Positions 17,966 to 26,920 of a DNA stretch of 64,000 nt are shown here, one piece after another. The notes beneath the pieces were generated by a model. It worked only from the letters and a program-made list of their open reading frames with translations, ran no database searches and was not told the DNA's origin. A program made the position numbers and the translations under genes. Where the stretch lies: assembly GCA_016714565.1 (NCBI GenBank), contig JADKDM010000008.1:124001-188000 (forward strand), read 5' to 3'. The stretch's first letter is position 1. Each line of letters opens with the position of its first letter. The stretch comes from Candidatus Villigracilis propinquus (GTDB lineage Bacteria; Chloroflexota; Anaerolineae; Anaerolineales; Villigracilaceae).

Positions 17966-18793
17966 TTACGTGCCCCAATCTCGAAGATATAGAAAGTCAT
18001 AGCCAACCGTGCGATTGCTGACTTTTGCAATGGGTGGCTGCATGCGTTTGAATTGATTGCGTCGAATGCGAGCGGTGACAGTTTTTACGAAGGCTTCAGC
18101 GAAACCCGCTTCCACCGCTTCCTGCGGACTGTAACGCTGGTCAACCAGAAGATAAAGAAGCTTATCCACATCTTCGTACGTGAAGCCGAGTTCCTTTTCA
18201 TCTGTTTGGTCTTCCCACAGATCGGCGGAAGGGGGCTTGTCAATGATCGGCGCGGGAATGTTCATGGCGCGGGAAAGCTGGCGCACCTGAGTTTTATAAA
18301 GATCGCCAATCGGATTCATCGCGCTGGCTGAGTCGCCATAGATGGTGCTGTAGCCAAGCAAAATTTCCGTTTTGTTGCTGGTGCCAATGACCAGTCCTTT
18401 GAACACTTCGCTTTGATCGAAGAGTACGATCATGCGCTCACGAGCCATAACATTGCCTTTGCGCATATTGGAGATTTCGGGATCAAGGTTGAAGAGTGGC
18501 TCGACCATATCCGTGATCTCGATGGTCTTGTTTGGGATTCCAAGTTGATCGATCAACACTTTGGCATGGTCAAGCGAGTCCTTGCTGGATGCCTTATAAG
18601 GCATTCGCACAGCAAGGACATTTTCCGCGCCTAATGCGTCAACCGCCAACGCGCAGGAAAGCGCAGAGTCAAGACCACCGGATAAACCAACGACAGCGCG
18701 GTTCATTCCGATACGGGTAACTTCAGACTTAATAAAGCCCGTCAAAATATCGCGGGCAAGATCGGTATTAATAGTGAGGTTTAGATCAACCAC
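17966..18793 (-). CDS. nadE: NAD+ synthase, synthetase domain only
   Basis: 275 residues with the PP-loop SGGLDSALS (near residue 38), the NKTEILLGYSTIYGD and STYGD-like region that contact ATP and deamido-NAD, and PPSADLWEDQTDE. It adenylates and amidates nicotinate adenine dinucleotide in the last step of NAD+ synthesis. It has no glutaminase domain, which is usual for ammonia-dependent NadE. The gene directly upstream, overlapping by 8 nt, encodes an amidase of the type normally fused to glutamine-dependent NadE. The pair probably forms a split enzyme. Confidence 0.93.
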   Translation of the reverse strand: MVDLNLTINTDLARDILTGFIKSEVTRIGMNRAVVGLSGGLDSALSCALAVDALGAENVLAVRMPYKASSKDSLDHAKVLIDQLGIPNKTIEITDMVEPLFNLDPEISNMRKGNVMARERMIVLFDQSEVFKGLVIGTSNKTEILLGYSTIYGDSASAMNPIGDLYKTQVRQLSRAMNIPAPIIDKPPSADLWEDQTDEKELGFTYEDVDKLLYLLVDQRYSPQEAVEAGFAEAFVKTVTARIRRNQFKRMQPPIAKVSNRTVGYDFLYLRDWGT

Positions 18794-19637
18794 GGGAAAG
18801 GATCCTGTTCAATTCATTCTGCACAAGGTTTGTGCGTTCATCGCGCAATAGCGGCAGACGTGAACGCGTACGGCGCAGTTGATTCATATCCAGTTCAGTA
18901 TAGGTAATTGCTTCTTCATTGTATGGCCCATGAGCAAGTTCTTCGCCGTTGGGGTCAAAGGCGGTGGCGCCGCCCCAAAAATGAAGCCCATCCTCGTAGC
19001 CAACGCGATTGGCATGAACCACAAAAGATGTGAACATACTGGCATAAGCTTTGGTGACTCGCTCCACCCAACGCGCGGATTCGAGTTTTTCTTTGTCATT
19101 AAGTCCACGGCCTGGGGATGCAGAGGAGAAGAGCATAATATCCGCGCCATCGAGCCAGAGCAGATACGGCGGAGAGGCGTGCCAGAAATCTTCGCAAATC
19201 AACATGCCCATGCGCCCGAAGCGTGTATCAAATGCGCGGACTGAGTCACCCCATGCAAAGAAGCGGCCTTCGTCGAAGAGTCCATAGGTTGGGAGATATA
19301 CTTTGTGATGAACATGCACAAGTTTCCCGCCTGAAAGATATGCAGAAGCAATGTAAAAACGGTGGCGGGAATCCTCGTCCACGAAACCAACGACAAGATC
19401 CAGATCGTGAGACGCTTTGAGCAAATGCTTGAAGATGGGGTCATCCTCTGTCGGCTTGTGCGCAGCGGAGGCGACCAGATCCTGCAAGACATATCCAGTT
19501 AATGAGAGCTCGGGGAATACCAATAAATCTGTTTTTTCAGACTTGGCCTGTTTGATGTAATCCAGATGTTTTGCGAGGTTCGCTTCCACATCACCAAGTT
19601 TTGTGTTGATCTGCGCGAGGGCGAGGTTAATTTTCAT
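18786..19637 (-). CDS. Carbon-nitrogen hydrolase, NadE-type glutaminase
   Basis: 283 residues with the nitrilase triad: Glu in VFPELSLTGY (near residue 43), Lys in HHKVYLPTYGLFDEGR and Cys in MLICEDFWH. The LPTYGLFDEGRFF segment resembles the N-terminal domain of glutamine-dependent NAD+ synthetases more than ordinary nitrilases. It overlaps nadE by 8 nt. The likely role is to release ammonia from glutamine for NadE. A stand-alone amidase such as omega-amidase is the alternative. Confidence 0.85.
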   Translation of the reverse strand: MKINLALAQINTKLGDVEANLAKHLDYIKQAKSEKTDLLVFPELSLTGYVLQDLVASAAHKPTEDDPIFKHLLKASHDLDLVVGFVDEDSRHRFYIASAYLSGGKLVHVHHKVYLPTYGLFDEGRFFAWGDSVRAFDTRFGRMGMLICEDFWHASPPYLLWLDGADIMLFSSASPGRGLNDKEKLESARWVERVTKAYASMFTSFVVHANRVGYEDGLHFWGGATAFDPNGEELAHGPYNEEAITYTELDMNQLRRTRSRLPLLRDERTNLVQNELNRILSRG

Positions 19638-19655
19638 TGAAAGAATCTTACCATT

Positions 19656-19693
19656 AAAAATTAGACCCTAAAGGTTTTAAAAACCTTTAGGGT
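19656..19693 (-). terminator. Terminator after tRNA-Ser
   Basis: A perfect 15-bp inverted repeat (19664-19678 with 19679-19693) followed on the minus strand by TAATTTTT. It ends the tRNA transcript before the amidase gene. Confidence 0.8.
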
Positions 19694-19698
19694 CTTCT

Positions 19699-19786
19699 GC
19701 GGGGAGGGGGGGATTCGAACCCCCGGTGGACCGGAGCCCACAATAGTTTTCGAGACTATCCCATTCAACCACTCTGGCACCTCCCC
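19699..19786 (-). tRNA. tRNA-Ser (anticodon CGA)
   Basis: An 88-nt minus-strand class II tRNA. Acceptor arms are GGGGAGG and CCTCCCC with discriminator G. The anticodon loop is CTCGAAA within an ATAGT/ACTAT stem, giving CGA (reads UCG). A long variable arm is present, and the T arm is GGGGG-TTCGAAT-CCCCC. No CCA is encoded. Confidence 0.95.
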
Positions 19787-19824
19787 AAATTTGAAGCGGG
19801 CGAAATTATAACCGAAAAAGTTTC

Positions 19825-21219
19825 CTACAAATCCACACTCTCATGCAAGTCAGGGTAATGCACCTGGCTCAGATTTCGTTCATGCAGCAAGCCTTTCAAG
19901 GTCATCGCCTGCTTTTCTTCGCCGTGGACAAGGAAGATCTGCTTCACAGAATCTTTGACGCCCATCGCGTATTTCACCAGCAAGTCCTGCCCTGCATGAC
20001 CTGAGAGTCCGCCGATAGTAGCCACGTCACATTTGCGCGTGTACACTTCGCCAAAGATATTTACCTGCGGCTCGCGGTCTGCCAACCTGCGCCCCATCGT
20101 GTTGGGAGCCTGCCACGAGACGATGCAAATCGTATTTTTGGGATTCTCAATATTATTGCGGATGTGATGGACGATGCGTCCCGTTTCCGCCATTCCCGAA
20201 GCGGAGATGATAACCATCGGATCTTTGCGTTCGTTCAACGCCTTGGATTCATCCACAGAGCGCACATAGGACAGCATTTTGAAATCCAACGCCGGGTGTT
20301 TTGATTCAGCCACGAACTTGCGCGTCTCTTCATCAAAACATTCAAGATGCCGCTTGAAAACATCCGTAGCATTCACCGCCAGCGGGCTATCCACATAGAC
20401 AGGCACTTTCGGCACATCGCCATCTTCCATCATTTGATTTAAGTTGTAAACCAATTCCTGCGTGCGCCCCACTGCAAAGGCTGGGACGATCACCTTGCCG
20501 CCGCGATCCACGGTCAGTTTCACGACATTACGAAATTCGTTGTAGGCAATCTCCGGGTCGCTATGCGATTTATCGCCATAGGTCGATTCCATGATCATGT
20601 AATCAGCAACTTCAGGCAAGATCGGGTCACGCAGCAAAGGCAGTTTGTATCTACCAATATCGCCAGAAAACCACAGGCGGATCTTTTTGCCCTTCTCTTC
20701 AATTTCAAGCGACACACCCGCCGAACCAAGGATATGCCCCGCTTCATAAAAACGCGCGATCACACCGGGGATGGGCTCGAACGCTTCCGCATAATCCACA
20801 CCCTTGAACATGCCCGCTACTTCTTCGGCATCCTGCTCGGTATACAGCGGCTCGATCGGTTCTTCGCCGCGCCGCGCACGTTTCTTGTTCACGAATTCCG
20901 CATCCGATTCTTGAATGCGCCCTGAGTCACGTATCATTAAGCTGGCAAGGTCGGCAGTCGCCTTCGTAGCATAGATCGGCCCTTCATAACCCTGCTTGGT
21001 CAGGTTTGGCAAATTACCTGCATGGTCAATATGCGCGTGCGAAAGGATCACCGCGTTCACGGTTGACGGGTCATACCGAAAATTCAAATTACGTTCATAG
21101 GTGTCTGCCCGCCTGCCCTGATACAAACCGCAATCGAGCAACAACTTTGAACCATTGACTTCGATCAAATGCTGGCTGCCTGTCACCGTATGCGCCGCGC
21201 CATGAAAATTAATTCGCAT
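19825..21219 (-). CDS. MBL-fold beta-CASP ribonuclease-like protein
   Basis: 464 residues. The metallo-beta-lactamase motif SHAHIDHAG near residue 61, GHILGSAG and FSGDIGR give the zinc ligands. A beta-CASP domain and an RMMBL C-terminal region (SGHAGQDLL and FLVHGEEKQAMTL) follow. This is the CPSF73-like bacterial family that cleaves RNA. It overlaps the RNase D gene by 11 nt, so two RNases are coupled in one operon, suggesting an RNA-processing or decay unit. The length fits the family. Confidence 0.92.
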   Translation of the reverse strand: MRINFHGAAHTVTGSQHLIEVNGSKLLLDCGLYQGRRADTYERNLNFRYDPSTVNAVILSHAHIDHAGNLPNLTKQGYEGPIYATKATADLASLMIRDSGRIQESDAEFVNKKRARRGEEPIEPLYTEQDAEEVAGMFKGVDYAEAFEPIPGVIARFYEAGHILGSAGVSLEIEEKGKKIRLWFSGDIGRYKLPLLRDPILPEVADYMIMESTYGDKSHSDPEIAYNEFRNVVKLTVDRGGKVIVPAFAVGRTQELVYNLNQMMEDGDVPKVPVYVDSPLAVNATDVFKRHLECFDEETRKFVAESKHPALDFKMLSYVRSVDESKALNERKDPMVIISASGMAETGRIVHHIRNNIENPKNTICIVSWQAPNTMGRRLADREPQVNIFGEVYTRKCDVATIGGLSGHAGQDLLVKYAMGVKDSVKQIFLVHGEEKQAMTLKGLLHERNLSQVHYPDLHESVDL

Positions 21220-22345
21220 ATTTCACTCCAAGCACTTTTAAGATCTGAATACCAAACTTATCCACGCGCGTGGGGGTTTCCTTCATCATATTCTGCAATT
21301 CCTCCAACGTCTTGGGCGGATTTTCAGATAAGGGACCCAAATATGGTTTGGGCAAAATAATATCGGACTCGACCTTCATCTCCAGACCGACACTTTTTCT
21401 CCACGCTTTTAATTTTTCAAGGCGACGAAGAACCGCATCATCCTTGCGTTCGGCCTGTTTCCGTTCAACGAGCGGAGCCTGCGCCCCATGCCGGATCGCA
21501 CTTAAAACCTGATCACCCCAAAGTTTTATCTGTTTTTCGCTCAAGCCAGCCCCAGACAAGTCCACCTTCTGCTCTGGGGGATTCTTGGCCAATGCCACAA
21601 AGACATCATCCATCACCACCTTATACGGCGGACGGTTCAGCTTCTCAGCTTCTCGATCGCGCCATTTGCACAGATAAGAGACGATGGTCAACTCACGCAA
21701 AGACAAGTCCTTCCGCCCAGCGAACCGCTCCCATGATGCGCCGCCATTACTGCGTTTCTGTTCATCGGGGAAACATGCGCGATAAAAATCCTCCAACGCA
21801 AAAGCCAATCTTTCCCTTTCACGCAGTTCCTGCTCCAAAACGTCCCGCAAATTAAAGAGATAATGTGTATCCAGCCGCGCGTAGTGAATCTGGTCTTGGG
21901 TTAATGGGCGTGCCGCCCAATTCGCTTTCTGGTGGCGTTTATCCGTCTTGATATTGAATTTATCGCCCAGCAATCTGTCCAACCCCACAGCGGGATATCC
22001 CAAAATGCGGGCAGCCTGCATCGTATCGAACAGGTTGGCAAAGGTAAAACTAAAATCACGGCGCAAACAGATCAGATCATATTCAGCGGCGTGGAATACT
22101 TTTTCTATATTTGGGTTTGCAAAAATGGGAGCCAGCAAACTCAAGTCTTTTAAAGCGAGCGGATCCACCAAGTAATCCGCTTTGGGGGTTGAGAATTGCA
22201 ACAGGCAAACCTGCTCGCGAAACGCATGCAGGCTGTTGGATTCGGTGTCCACCGCCACGCGGGGCTGCGCGGCAAGGTCTTCCACCATTTGCTTCAAAGA
22301 TTGTAATGTGTTTACCCAAATGGGCGGCGGCAAAGTTTCAGACAT
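21209..22345 (-). CDS. rnd: Ribonuclease D
   Basis: 378 residues. The DEDDy exonuclease residues are visible: VDTESN (near residue 33), HAAEYDLICL (near 91), and LDTHYLFNL with the catalytic Tyr (near 160). An HRDC domain occupies roughly residues 215-290, containing WRDREAEKLNRPPYKVV. It trims 3' ends of tRNA and other stable RNAs. It is followed by an overlapping beta-CASP nuclease gene. TATAAT at 22354-22359 lies 8 nt before the ATG and there is no ribosome site. Confidence 0.92.
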   Translation of the reverse strand: MSETLPPPIWVNTLQSLKQMVEDLAAQPRVAVDTESNSLHAFREQVCLLQFSTPKADYLVDPLALKDLSLLAPIFANPNIEKVFHAAEYDLICLRRDFSFTFANLFDTMQAARILGYPAVGLDRLLGDKFNIKTDKRHQKANWAARPLTQDQIHYARLDTHYLFNLRDVLEQELRERERLAFALEDFYRACFPDEQKRSNGGASWERFAGRKDLSLRELTIVSYLCKWRDREAEKLNRPPYKVVMDDVFVALAKNPPEQKVDLSGAGLSEKQIKLWGDQVLSAIRHGAQAPLVERKQAERKDDAVLRRLEKLKAWRKSVGLEMKVESDIILPKPYLGPLSENPPKTLEELQNMMKETPTRVDKFGIQILKVLGVKYAN

Positions 22346-22353
22346 ATTGGCTG

Positions 22354-22359
22354 ATTATA
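22354..22359 (-). promoter_or_regulatory. -10 box TATAAT of rnd
   Basis: A perfect hexamer on the minus strand, 8 nt from the ATG at 22345. A leaderless or very short-leader transcript is expected. Confidence 0.5.
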
Positions 22360-22391
22360 AACCCGATAAAGTGGAATACCCCCGTCTCCTA

Positions 22392-23396
22392 CTATCCTTT
22401 CACGCGTAGTATGGCAAGCAGGCGGTCATAACCAACCTGCAGGAAATATCCCAGGATCAAAGCGGCAATAGCGCCCGGGATGAGATTGAAAAACACCTTA
22501 TTGATTCCCGATTCCAACCCAAGCATGGTGTCAAGTACATGCCAGAGTGGACGATGATATAGATACGTGAAAAAGGAGGCAGTGGAAAGAAAAGCCCAGA
22601 TCTTCCAACTCCCTGCTCGTGTCCGAAAGATGGACAGCAGCAGCAGCACCCAGCCAAGGATAAACAAGTCCACGGTAAGGATGAAGAACAGGTTGGGCAC
22701 ATCCAAACCGGAAGATGCCACCACCCAGATCAGGATCAGCACAACCAGAGCAATGACCGTCTTGTATAAAAAATTCATATTCAGCAGGATACTTCTTTCC
22801 TTCTCGAACCGGAAGAAATACACTCCTGCCAGAAAAACAAAGTAGTATTGAAAAAAGCGCGGCTCGAATAAACCGGTCAACCCGTTTGCGATGTATGCCG
22901 CTGCGAAAAGAATAGCAGACCAGGCCAGCAACCCGAGGTTCGATTTAACCCGAAACAACAGAACACCAAAAATAACGTAATACCCCACCAGCACACTGAT
23001 GTACCACAAGGTAAGGATGCGTTTGATGAAAACCGGCGACAACAGCCATTGCAGATTAAAGGTATACATCAGCGCGTCAAAACGTTTGAGAGAGAAACCA
23101 AGCACGAACACAAACAATGCCAGCGCAAGCCAGTACGGCGGAAGGATACGAATGAATTTAGACCAGAAGAAGGAAAATGTACTTGTCCCCGGCTTCTGAC
23201 GGGAATACTCAGCAAAGAATCCCGCCAAAAAGAAGAACGAACCAAGTAAAAGAGATGCAACCACCTGCGCCAGCGGGTCTACGGGAAAACCGAACACGCC
23301 TGCGTCAAACACTTCACTGTGCAGCGCCAGCAGCAACAGGATGGACAGTCCGCGCAGGGCTTCAAATTCCTGCAGCTTCTGTTTTTTCTCTGTCAT
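22392..23396 (-). CDS. Acyltransferase-3 family membrane protein
   Basis: 334 residues from MTEKKQKLQEFEALRGLSIL. The early R-G-L motif in EALRGLSILLLLALHSEVF and about ten membrane helices define the acyltransferase-3 family, which O-acylates surface glycans or lipids using acyl-CoA. The catalytic His is probably that in LALHSEVF. Its start overlaps the stop of the GNAT gene by ATGA, and GAGAAGGA provides the ribosome site. Confidence 0.85.
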   Translation of the reverse strand: MTEKKQKLQEFEALRGLSILLLLALHSEVFDAGVFGFPVDPLAQVVASLLLGSFFFLAGFFAEYSRQKPGTSTFSFFWSKFIRILPPYWLALALFVFVLGFSLKRFDALMYTFNLQWLLSPVFIKRILTLWYISVLVGYYVIFGVLLFRVKSNLGLLAWSAILFAAAYIANGLTGLFEPRFFQYYFVFLAGVYFFRFEKERSILLNMNFLYKTVIALVVLILIWVVASSGLDVPNLFFILTVDLFILGWVLLLLSIFRTRAGSWKIWAFLSTASFFTYLYHRPLWHVLDTMLGLESGINKVFFNLIPGAIAALILGYFLQVGYDRLLAILRVKG

Positions 23397-23824
23397 AGTT
23401 CCTTCTCCATCAACAAAGCATCCTCCCCATCGTTGTAATATGCCTTCCAAAGATCAAGAGACTTGTACCCGTCCTTCTCGTACATGGAAATCGCACCGTG
23501 ATTTGAAGGGCGCACGGTCAACCGGGAACGGGGGACGCCGAGTTTACTTTCGCAGGCATGTAGCAAGGCGCGCCCGATGCCGCGTCGCTGGTAGCGGGAA
23601 TCAACTGCAATGGTGGCAACCCAGCCCCACCCCTCGCTCGGACGCGGGTCTCCTGCAACGAAGCCCACCATTTGCCCATCCTCCACAGCTTTGATTCGGA
23701 TCACATCGGGGAAGGTCAACACAGCAATTAGATCGAACAAGGGCCAGGCATCCTTCGCAAAACTTTCAACTTCCAGCTTGCGAAGAGCGGTCAGGTCAAG
23801 AATGGATGCTTTGACAATTTCCAT
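23393..23824 (-). CDS. GNAT-family N-acetyltransferase (RimI-like)
   Basis: 143 residues with the acetyl-CoA-binding motif SRYQRRGIGRALL and NHGAISMYEKDGY, the typical GNAT A and B motifs. The substrate may be a protein N-terminus or a small amine. The ATG directly follows the T tract of the terminator at 23825-23858. The only possible ribosome site (GGGAGG) is within that hairpin. Confidence 0.85.
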   Translation of the reverse strand: MEIVKASILDLTALRKLEVESFAKDAWPLFDLIAVLTFPDVIRIKAVEDGQMVGFVAGDPRPSEGWGWVATIAVDSRYQRRGIGRALLHACESKLGVPRSRLTVRPSNHGAISMYEKDGYKSLDLWKAYYNDGEDALLMEKEL

Positions 23825-23858
23825 AAAAAATAAGGCCTCCCATTTGGGAGACCTTATT
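23825..23858 (-). terminator. Terminator of the slipin/NfeD operon
   Basis: Arms 23829-23841 and 23846-23858 (one internal mismatch), loop ATTT, followed on the minus strand by six T at 23830-23825. The T tract touches the GNAT start codon, so read-through would be needed for GNAT expression unless there is a local promoter. Confidence 0.75.
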
Positions 23859-23874
23859 GTATTACAAATTGTTG

Positions 23875-24783
23875 TTACTTCTTGCTCTCTTTGCCGAGGA
23901 AGTTATCCAGCATGCTGGTGAATTCCATCGGGAAGATGAACTTGGTGGAGGGGCTTGTGCCAATGGACTTGAGCGTTTCGAAATACTGCAAGGTCATCGT
24001 CTTCTGGTCCACGCTCTTGGCAGCGTTGAAAATGGCCTCCAGGGCAACGGCGAAACCTTCTGCGCGCAACGCCTGTGCTGTTTTATCACCTTCCGCGCGC
24101 AGGATGTTGGACTCGCGCTCGCCTTGAGCGGAAAGGATCGCGGCCTGCTTGGTACCTTCTGCGCGGTTGATGGCGGCTTGCTGGTCACCCATGGATTCGG
24201 TGACGAGGGCGCGGCGGATACGCTCGGCAGACATCTGGCGGTTCATCGCGTCCTGCACTTCGCGCGGAGGAATGATCTCGCGGATTTCCACGTTGGTTAC
24301 TTTCACACCCCAGCGCTCGGTCACTTCATCAAGACGGGTGCGGAGCATGTTGTTGATGTGCTCGCGTTCTGAAAGGACATCATCCAGCGGGATACCGCCG
24401 ATCACGGCGCGCAGAGTGGTTGCCGCAATACCAGCCGCTGCGGATTCGAAGTTACCCACCTGCAAAACAGACTGGGCAGGATCCAGGATCTTGTAATACC
24501 AAAGGAAATCGATCGAGATCGGCGCGTTGTCCTTGGTAATGGAGGTTTGGTGAGGTACTTCGCGTACTTGCTCGCGCAAATCCACTTTTACAGGACGGTC
24601 CACGCCAGGGATGAGGAATACAAGGCCCGGCCCCTTGGGTTTATCCAACACACGTCCGAGACGAAAGACGACAAGGCGTTGATACTCAGGCACAACCCGG
24701 ATCATATTAAATACCGCAATGACCGCAACAAGAACCAGTGCACCTACCAGACAAAATAATGTTGAACCAACTACACCATTCAT
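23875..24783 (-). CDS. Slipin/stomatin-like SPFH protein
   Basis: 302 residues. One N-terminal membrane helix (GSTLFCLVGALVLVAVIAVF), then an SPFH/band-7 domain (RVVPEYQRLVVFRLGRVL through the REIIPPREVQDAMNRQM segment) and an Ala/Glu-rich coiled coil. Such proteins oligomerise on membranes and organise lipid microdomains or modulate proteases. The NfeD-like gene lies 89 nt upstream in the same direction, the classic NfeD-slipin pair. Confidence 0.92.
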   Translation of the reverse strand: MNGVVGSTLFCLVGALVLVAVIAVFNMIRVVPEYQRLVVFRLGRVLDKPKGPGLVFLIPGVDRPVKVDLREQVREVPHQTSITKDNAPISIDFLWYYKILDPAQSVLQVGNFESAAAGIAATTLRAVIGGIPLDDVLSEREHINNMLRTRLDEVTERWGVKVTNVEIREIIPPREVQDAMNRQMSAERIRRALVTESMGDQQAAINRAEGTKQAAILSAQGERESNILRAEGDKTAQALRAEGFAVALEAIFNAAKSVDQKTMTLQYFETLKSIGTSPSTKFIFPMEFTSMLDNFLGKESKK

Positions 24784-24872
24784 ATTCTCTCCTTTTTTTA
24801 TATTCTTAGATCTCTTGCATTAAGTGATCTCACCCATAAACAGGGAGAGCACTGACTTTATAAGAGGTCTAT

Positions 24873-25478
24873 TTATGAATTAGGACTATCCACTTTTTCA
24901 ACAACCAATACAAACCCCTCACGATTCACAACACGAACCTGGCTGCCCTCAGGAATTCTCACCTGGCTTCTGGCAGACCACATTTCACCAGCCACATATA
25001 CACTCCCATCATCCCCAATTTCGGATTTTGCCTCTCCGGTCCTTCCGACCAGAGCCCCCAAATCATGCGTGGGACGATGCGCTATCGCCTCAATGGATTT
25101 ACGAAGCATAAACCATAACGAAACCGCCACCAGCGAAGAAGAGATGATAGCGAACACCGGGTTTACCGAGATAAAGCTATCACCATTTGCAAAAAGGAAA
25201 ACGGAGCCAACCACAAGCAAAAGAATGGATCCCCCCAAATACAGCCAGCTTTTCGGGTTTCGAACCGCCAGCACAAAAGGCACTATGCTCAAGAGTAGAA
25301 CGATCAGCGCCCACCAGTGAATGGACAGGTTATACGCCGCGTATCCCGCCAGTACAAAACAGAAGACCGCGCCAATCTCCGCCACCCCCGTGCCCGGTAT
25401 GGCGAGGGCAAGGAATGAAAGAAAAATACCTGCTAGTAATATCAAGTACGCAACGTTTGGGTCAAGCAAAAAATCCAT
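24873..25478 (-). CDS. NfeD-like membrane protein
   Basis: 201 residues from MDFLLDPNVAYLILLAGIF. Four to five membrane helices are followed by a C-terminal OB-fold (GALVGRTGEAKSEI to VRVVNREGFVLVVEKV), the NfeD domain. This short form lacks the ClpP-like protease of long NfeD proteins. AGAGG lies 6 nt before this ATG; the longer upstream frame is not supported. It partners the slipin encoded downstream. Confidence 0.88.
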   Translation of the reverse strand: MDFLLDPNVAYLILLAGIFLSFLALAIPGTGVAEIGAVFCFVLAGYAAYNLSIHWWALIVLLLSIVPFVLAVRNPKSWLYLGGSILLLVVGSVFLFANGDSFISVNPVFAIISSSLVAVSLWFMLRKSIEAIAHRPTHDLGALVGRTGEAKSEIGDDGSVYVAGEMWSARSQVRIPEGSQVRVVNREGFVLVVEKVDSPNS

Positions 25479-25576
25479 TTTTTCCTCTATTTGATTATAC
25501 AACAAGAACTTACCGTTTAATTGGATATACGCGCCTTGTCGAGGAAAGTTCCTCATGGTTTCCGTGAGGCTGGTTG

Positions 25577-25582
25577 TATAAT
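25577..25582 (+). promoter_or_regulatory. -10 box TATAAT of wecC
   Basis: A perfect hexamer 31 nt before the GTG start at 25614; a GAGGAG site lies between them. Confidence 0.5.
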
Positions 25583-25613
25583 AATCGGGCTAAATTAAAC
25601 ACGAGGAGCTACC

Positions 25614-26918
25614 GTGAAATTTCAAAAAATCTGTGTTATTGGCCTTGGCTACATTGGCCTGCCTACTGCATCCACCTTCGCCAGGCATGGGGTCAGCGTT
25701 TTGGGTGTGGATATTAACCCACACATCATTGAAACCCTGAACAAAGGCGAAATTCACATCCACGAACCCGGCCTGCGGGACGCGGTTACCAACGCCATCG
25801 CGTCCGGCAATTTTAGAGCCGCTACCCAGCCCGAAGAAGCGGATGCATTCATCATCGCCGTGCCAACCCCGTTTCAGGAAAACAAATTTGGCGAACACAA
25901 CGGCGTCACCTACAAACTGGCGGATATGCGCGCCGTGATCTCGGCTGCAGAGTCCATCCTGCCGCTTTTGAAGAAGGGAAACCTGGTCGTCCTCGAATCG
26001 ACATCCCCCCCGCGCACCACTGCGGACTTGATCACCCCCATCCTCGCTCGTTCCGGACTGGTAGCTGGGCGCGACTTCCATTTGGCATATTCTCCCGAAC
26101 GGGTTTTGCCCGGGCAGATCCTGCAGGAACTGATCGAAAATGCGCGCGTGATTGGCGGTGTCACCCCCGCATCCGCTGAAGCGGGCAAAGACCTGTACTC
26201 CATTTTCGTCAAAGGACAGATCATCCAAACCGACGCGACCACCGCAGAAATGGTCAAACTGATGGAGAACACCTACCGCGATGTGAACATTGCCATTGCC
26301 AACGAATTCTCCCGCCTCGCAGACAAATTCGGCGTGGACGTGTGGGAAGCCATCTCCATTGCCAACCTGCACCCGCGTGTGAAGATCCTCAACCCCGGCC
26401 CAGGTGTCGGCGGGCATTGCATCAGCGTGGACCCGTGGTTCTTTGTGGAAGCTGCGCCTGAACTCACTCCCCTCATTTATCATGCGCGCCAGGTCAATGA
26501 CTCCCAGCCTCACTTTGTTGTGGAGACGGTCAAACGCGCACTCGGCTCACTTAGTGGAAAGAAAATCGCCGCCCTCGGGCTCGCCTACAAGCCGGACGTG
26601 GACGACCTGCGCGAAAGCCCCGCCAATGAGACAGTACACCTTCTTCAAGAACAAGGCGCACAGGTACTGGCATGGGAACCTTTCAAGCCGGATGCACAGT
26701 TGCCGGGAATCAACATGGCCGACTCTCTCGAATCAGCCCTGAAGGACGCAGATGCAATTGTGCTATTGGTAAAACACACCGAGTTTACAAAATTCGTCCC
26801 CGCAGATATCGCAAAAATAACCAAGGCCCGCATTCTGGTCGATACCGTCAGCGGCTGGGATTCAGAGCAATGGCAAAAAGCAGGCTTCACCCTGCTTCGT
26901 CTGGGAGTTGGGAAATAG
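25614..26918 (+). CDS. wecC: UDP-N-acetyl-D-mannosamine dehydrogenase
   Basis: 434 residues starting at GTG with GAGGAG 6 nt upstream. The NAD-binding motif VIGLGYIGLP, the LESTSPPRTT segment and the catalytic Cys in GPGVGGHCISVDPWF identify a UDP-sugar 6-dehydrogenase of the WecC type. It oxidises UDP-ManNAc to UDP-ManNAcA. The wecB-like epimerase at 27146 would supply UDP-ManNAc, so the two steps are encoded side by side. The product feeds surface polysaccharide. Confidence 0.9.
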   Translation: MKFQKICVIGLGYIGLPTASTFARHGVSVLGVDINPHIIETLNKGEIHIHEPGLRDAVTNAIASGNFRAATQPEEADAFIIAVPTPFQENKFGEHNGVTYKLADMRAVISAAESILPLLKKGNLVVLESTSPPRTTADLITPILARSGLVAGRDFHLAYSPERVLPGQILQELIENARVIGGVTPASAEAGKDLYSIFVKGQIIQTDATTAEMVKLMENTYRDVNIAIANEFSRLADKFGVDVWEAISIANLHPRVKILNPGPGVGGHCISVDPWFFVEAAPELTPLIYHARQVNDSQPHFVVETVKRALGSLSGKKIAALGLAYKPDVDDLRESPANETVHLLQEQGAQVLAWEPFKPDAQLPGINMADSLESALKDADAIVLLVKHTEFTKFVPADIAKITKARILVDTVSGWDSEQWQKAGFTLLRLGVGK

Positions 26919-26920
26919 CC

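Noticed and set aside
25590..26513. 307-codon minus-strand frame opposite wecC
   Set aside because: wecC carries all its family motifs; the antisense frame has none.
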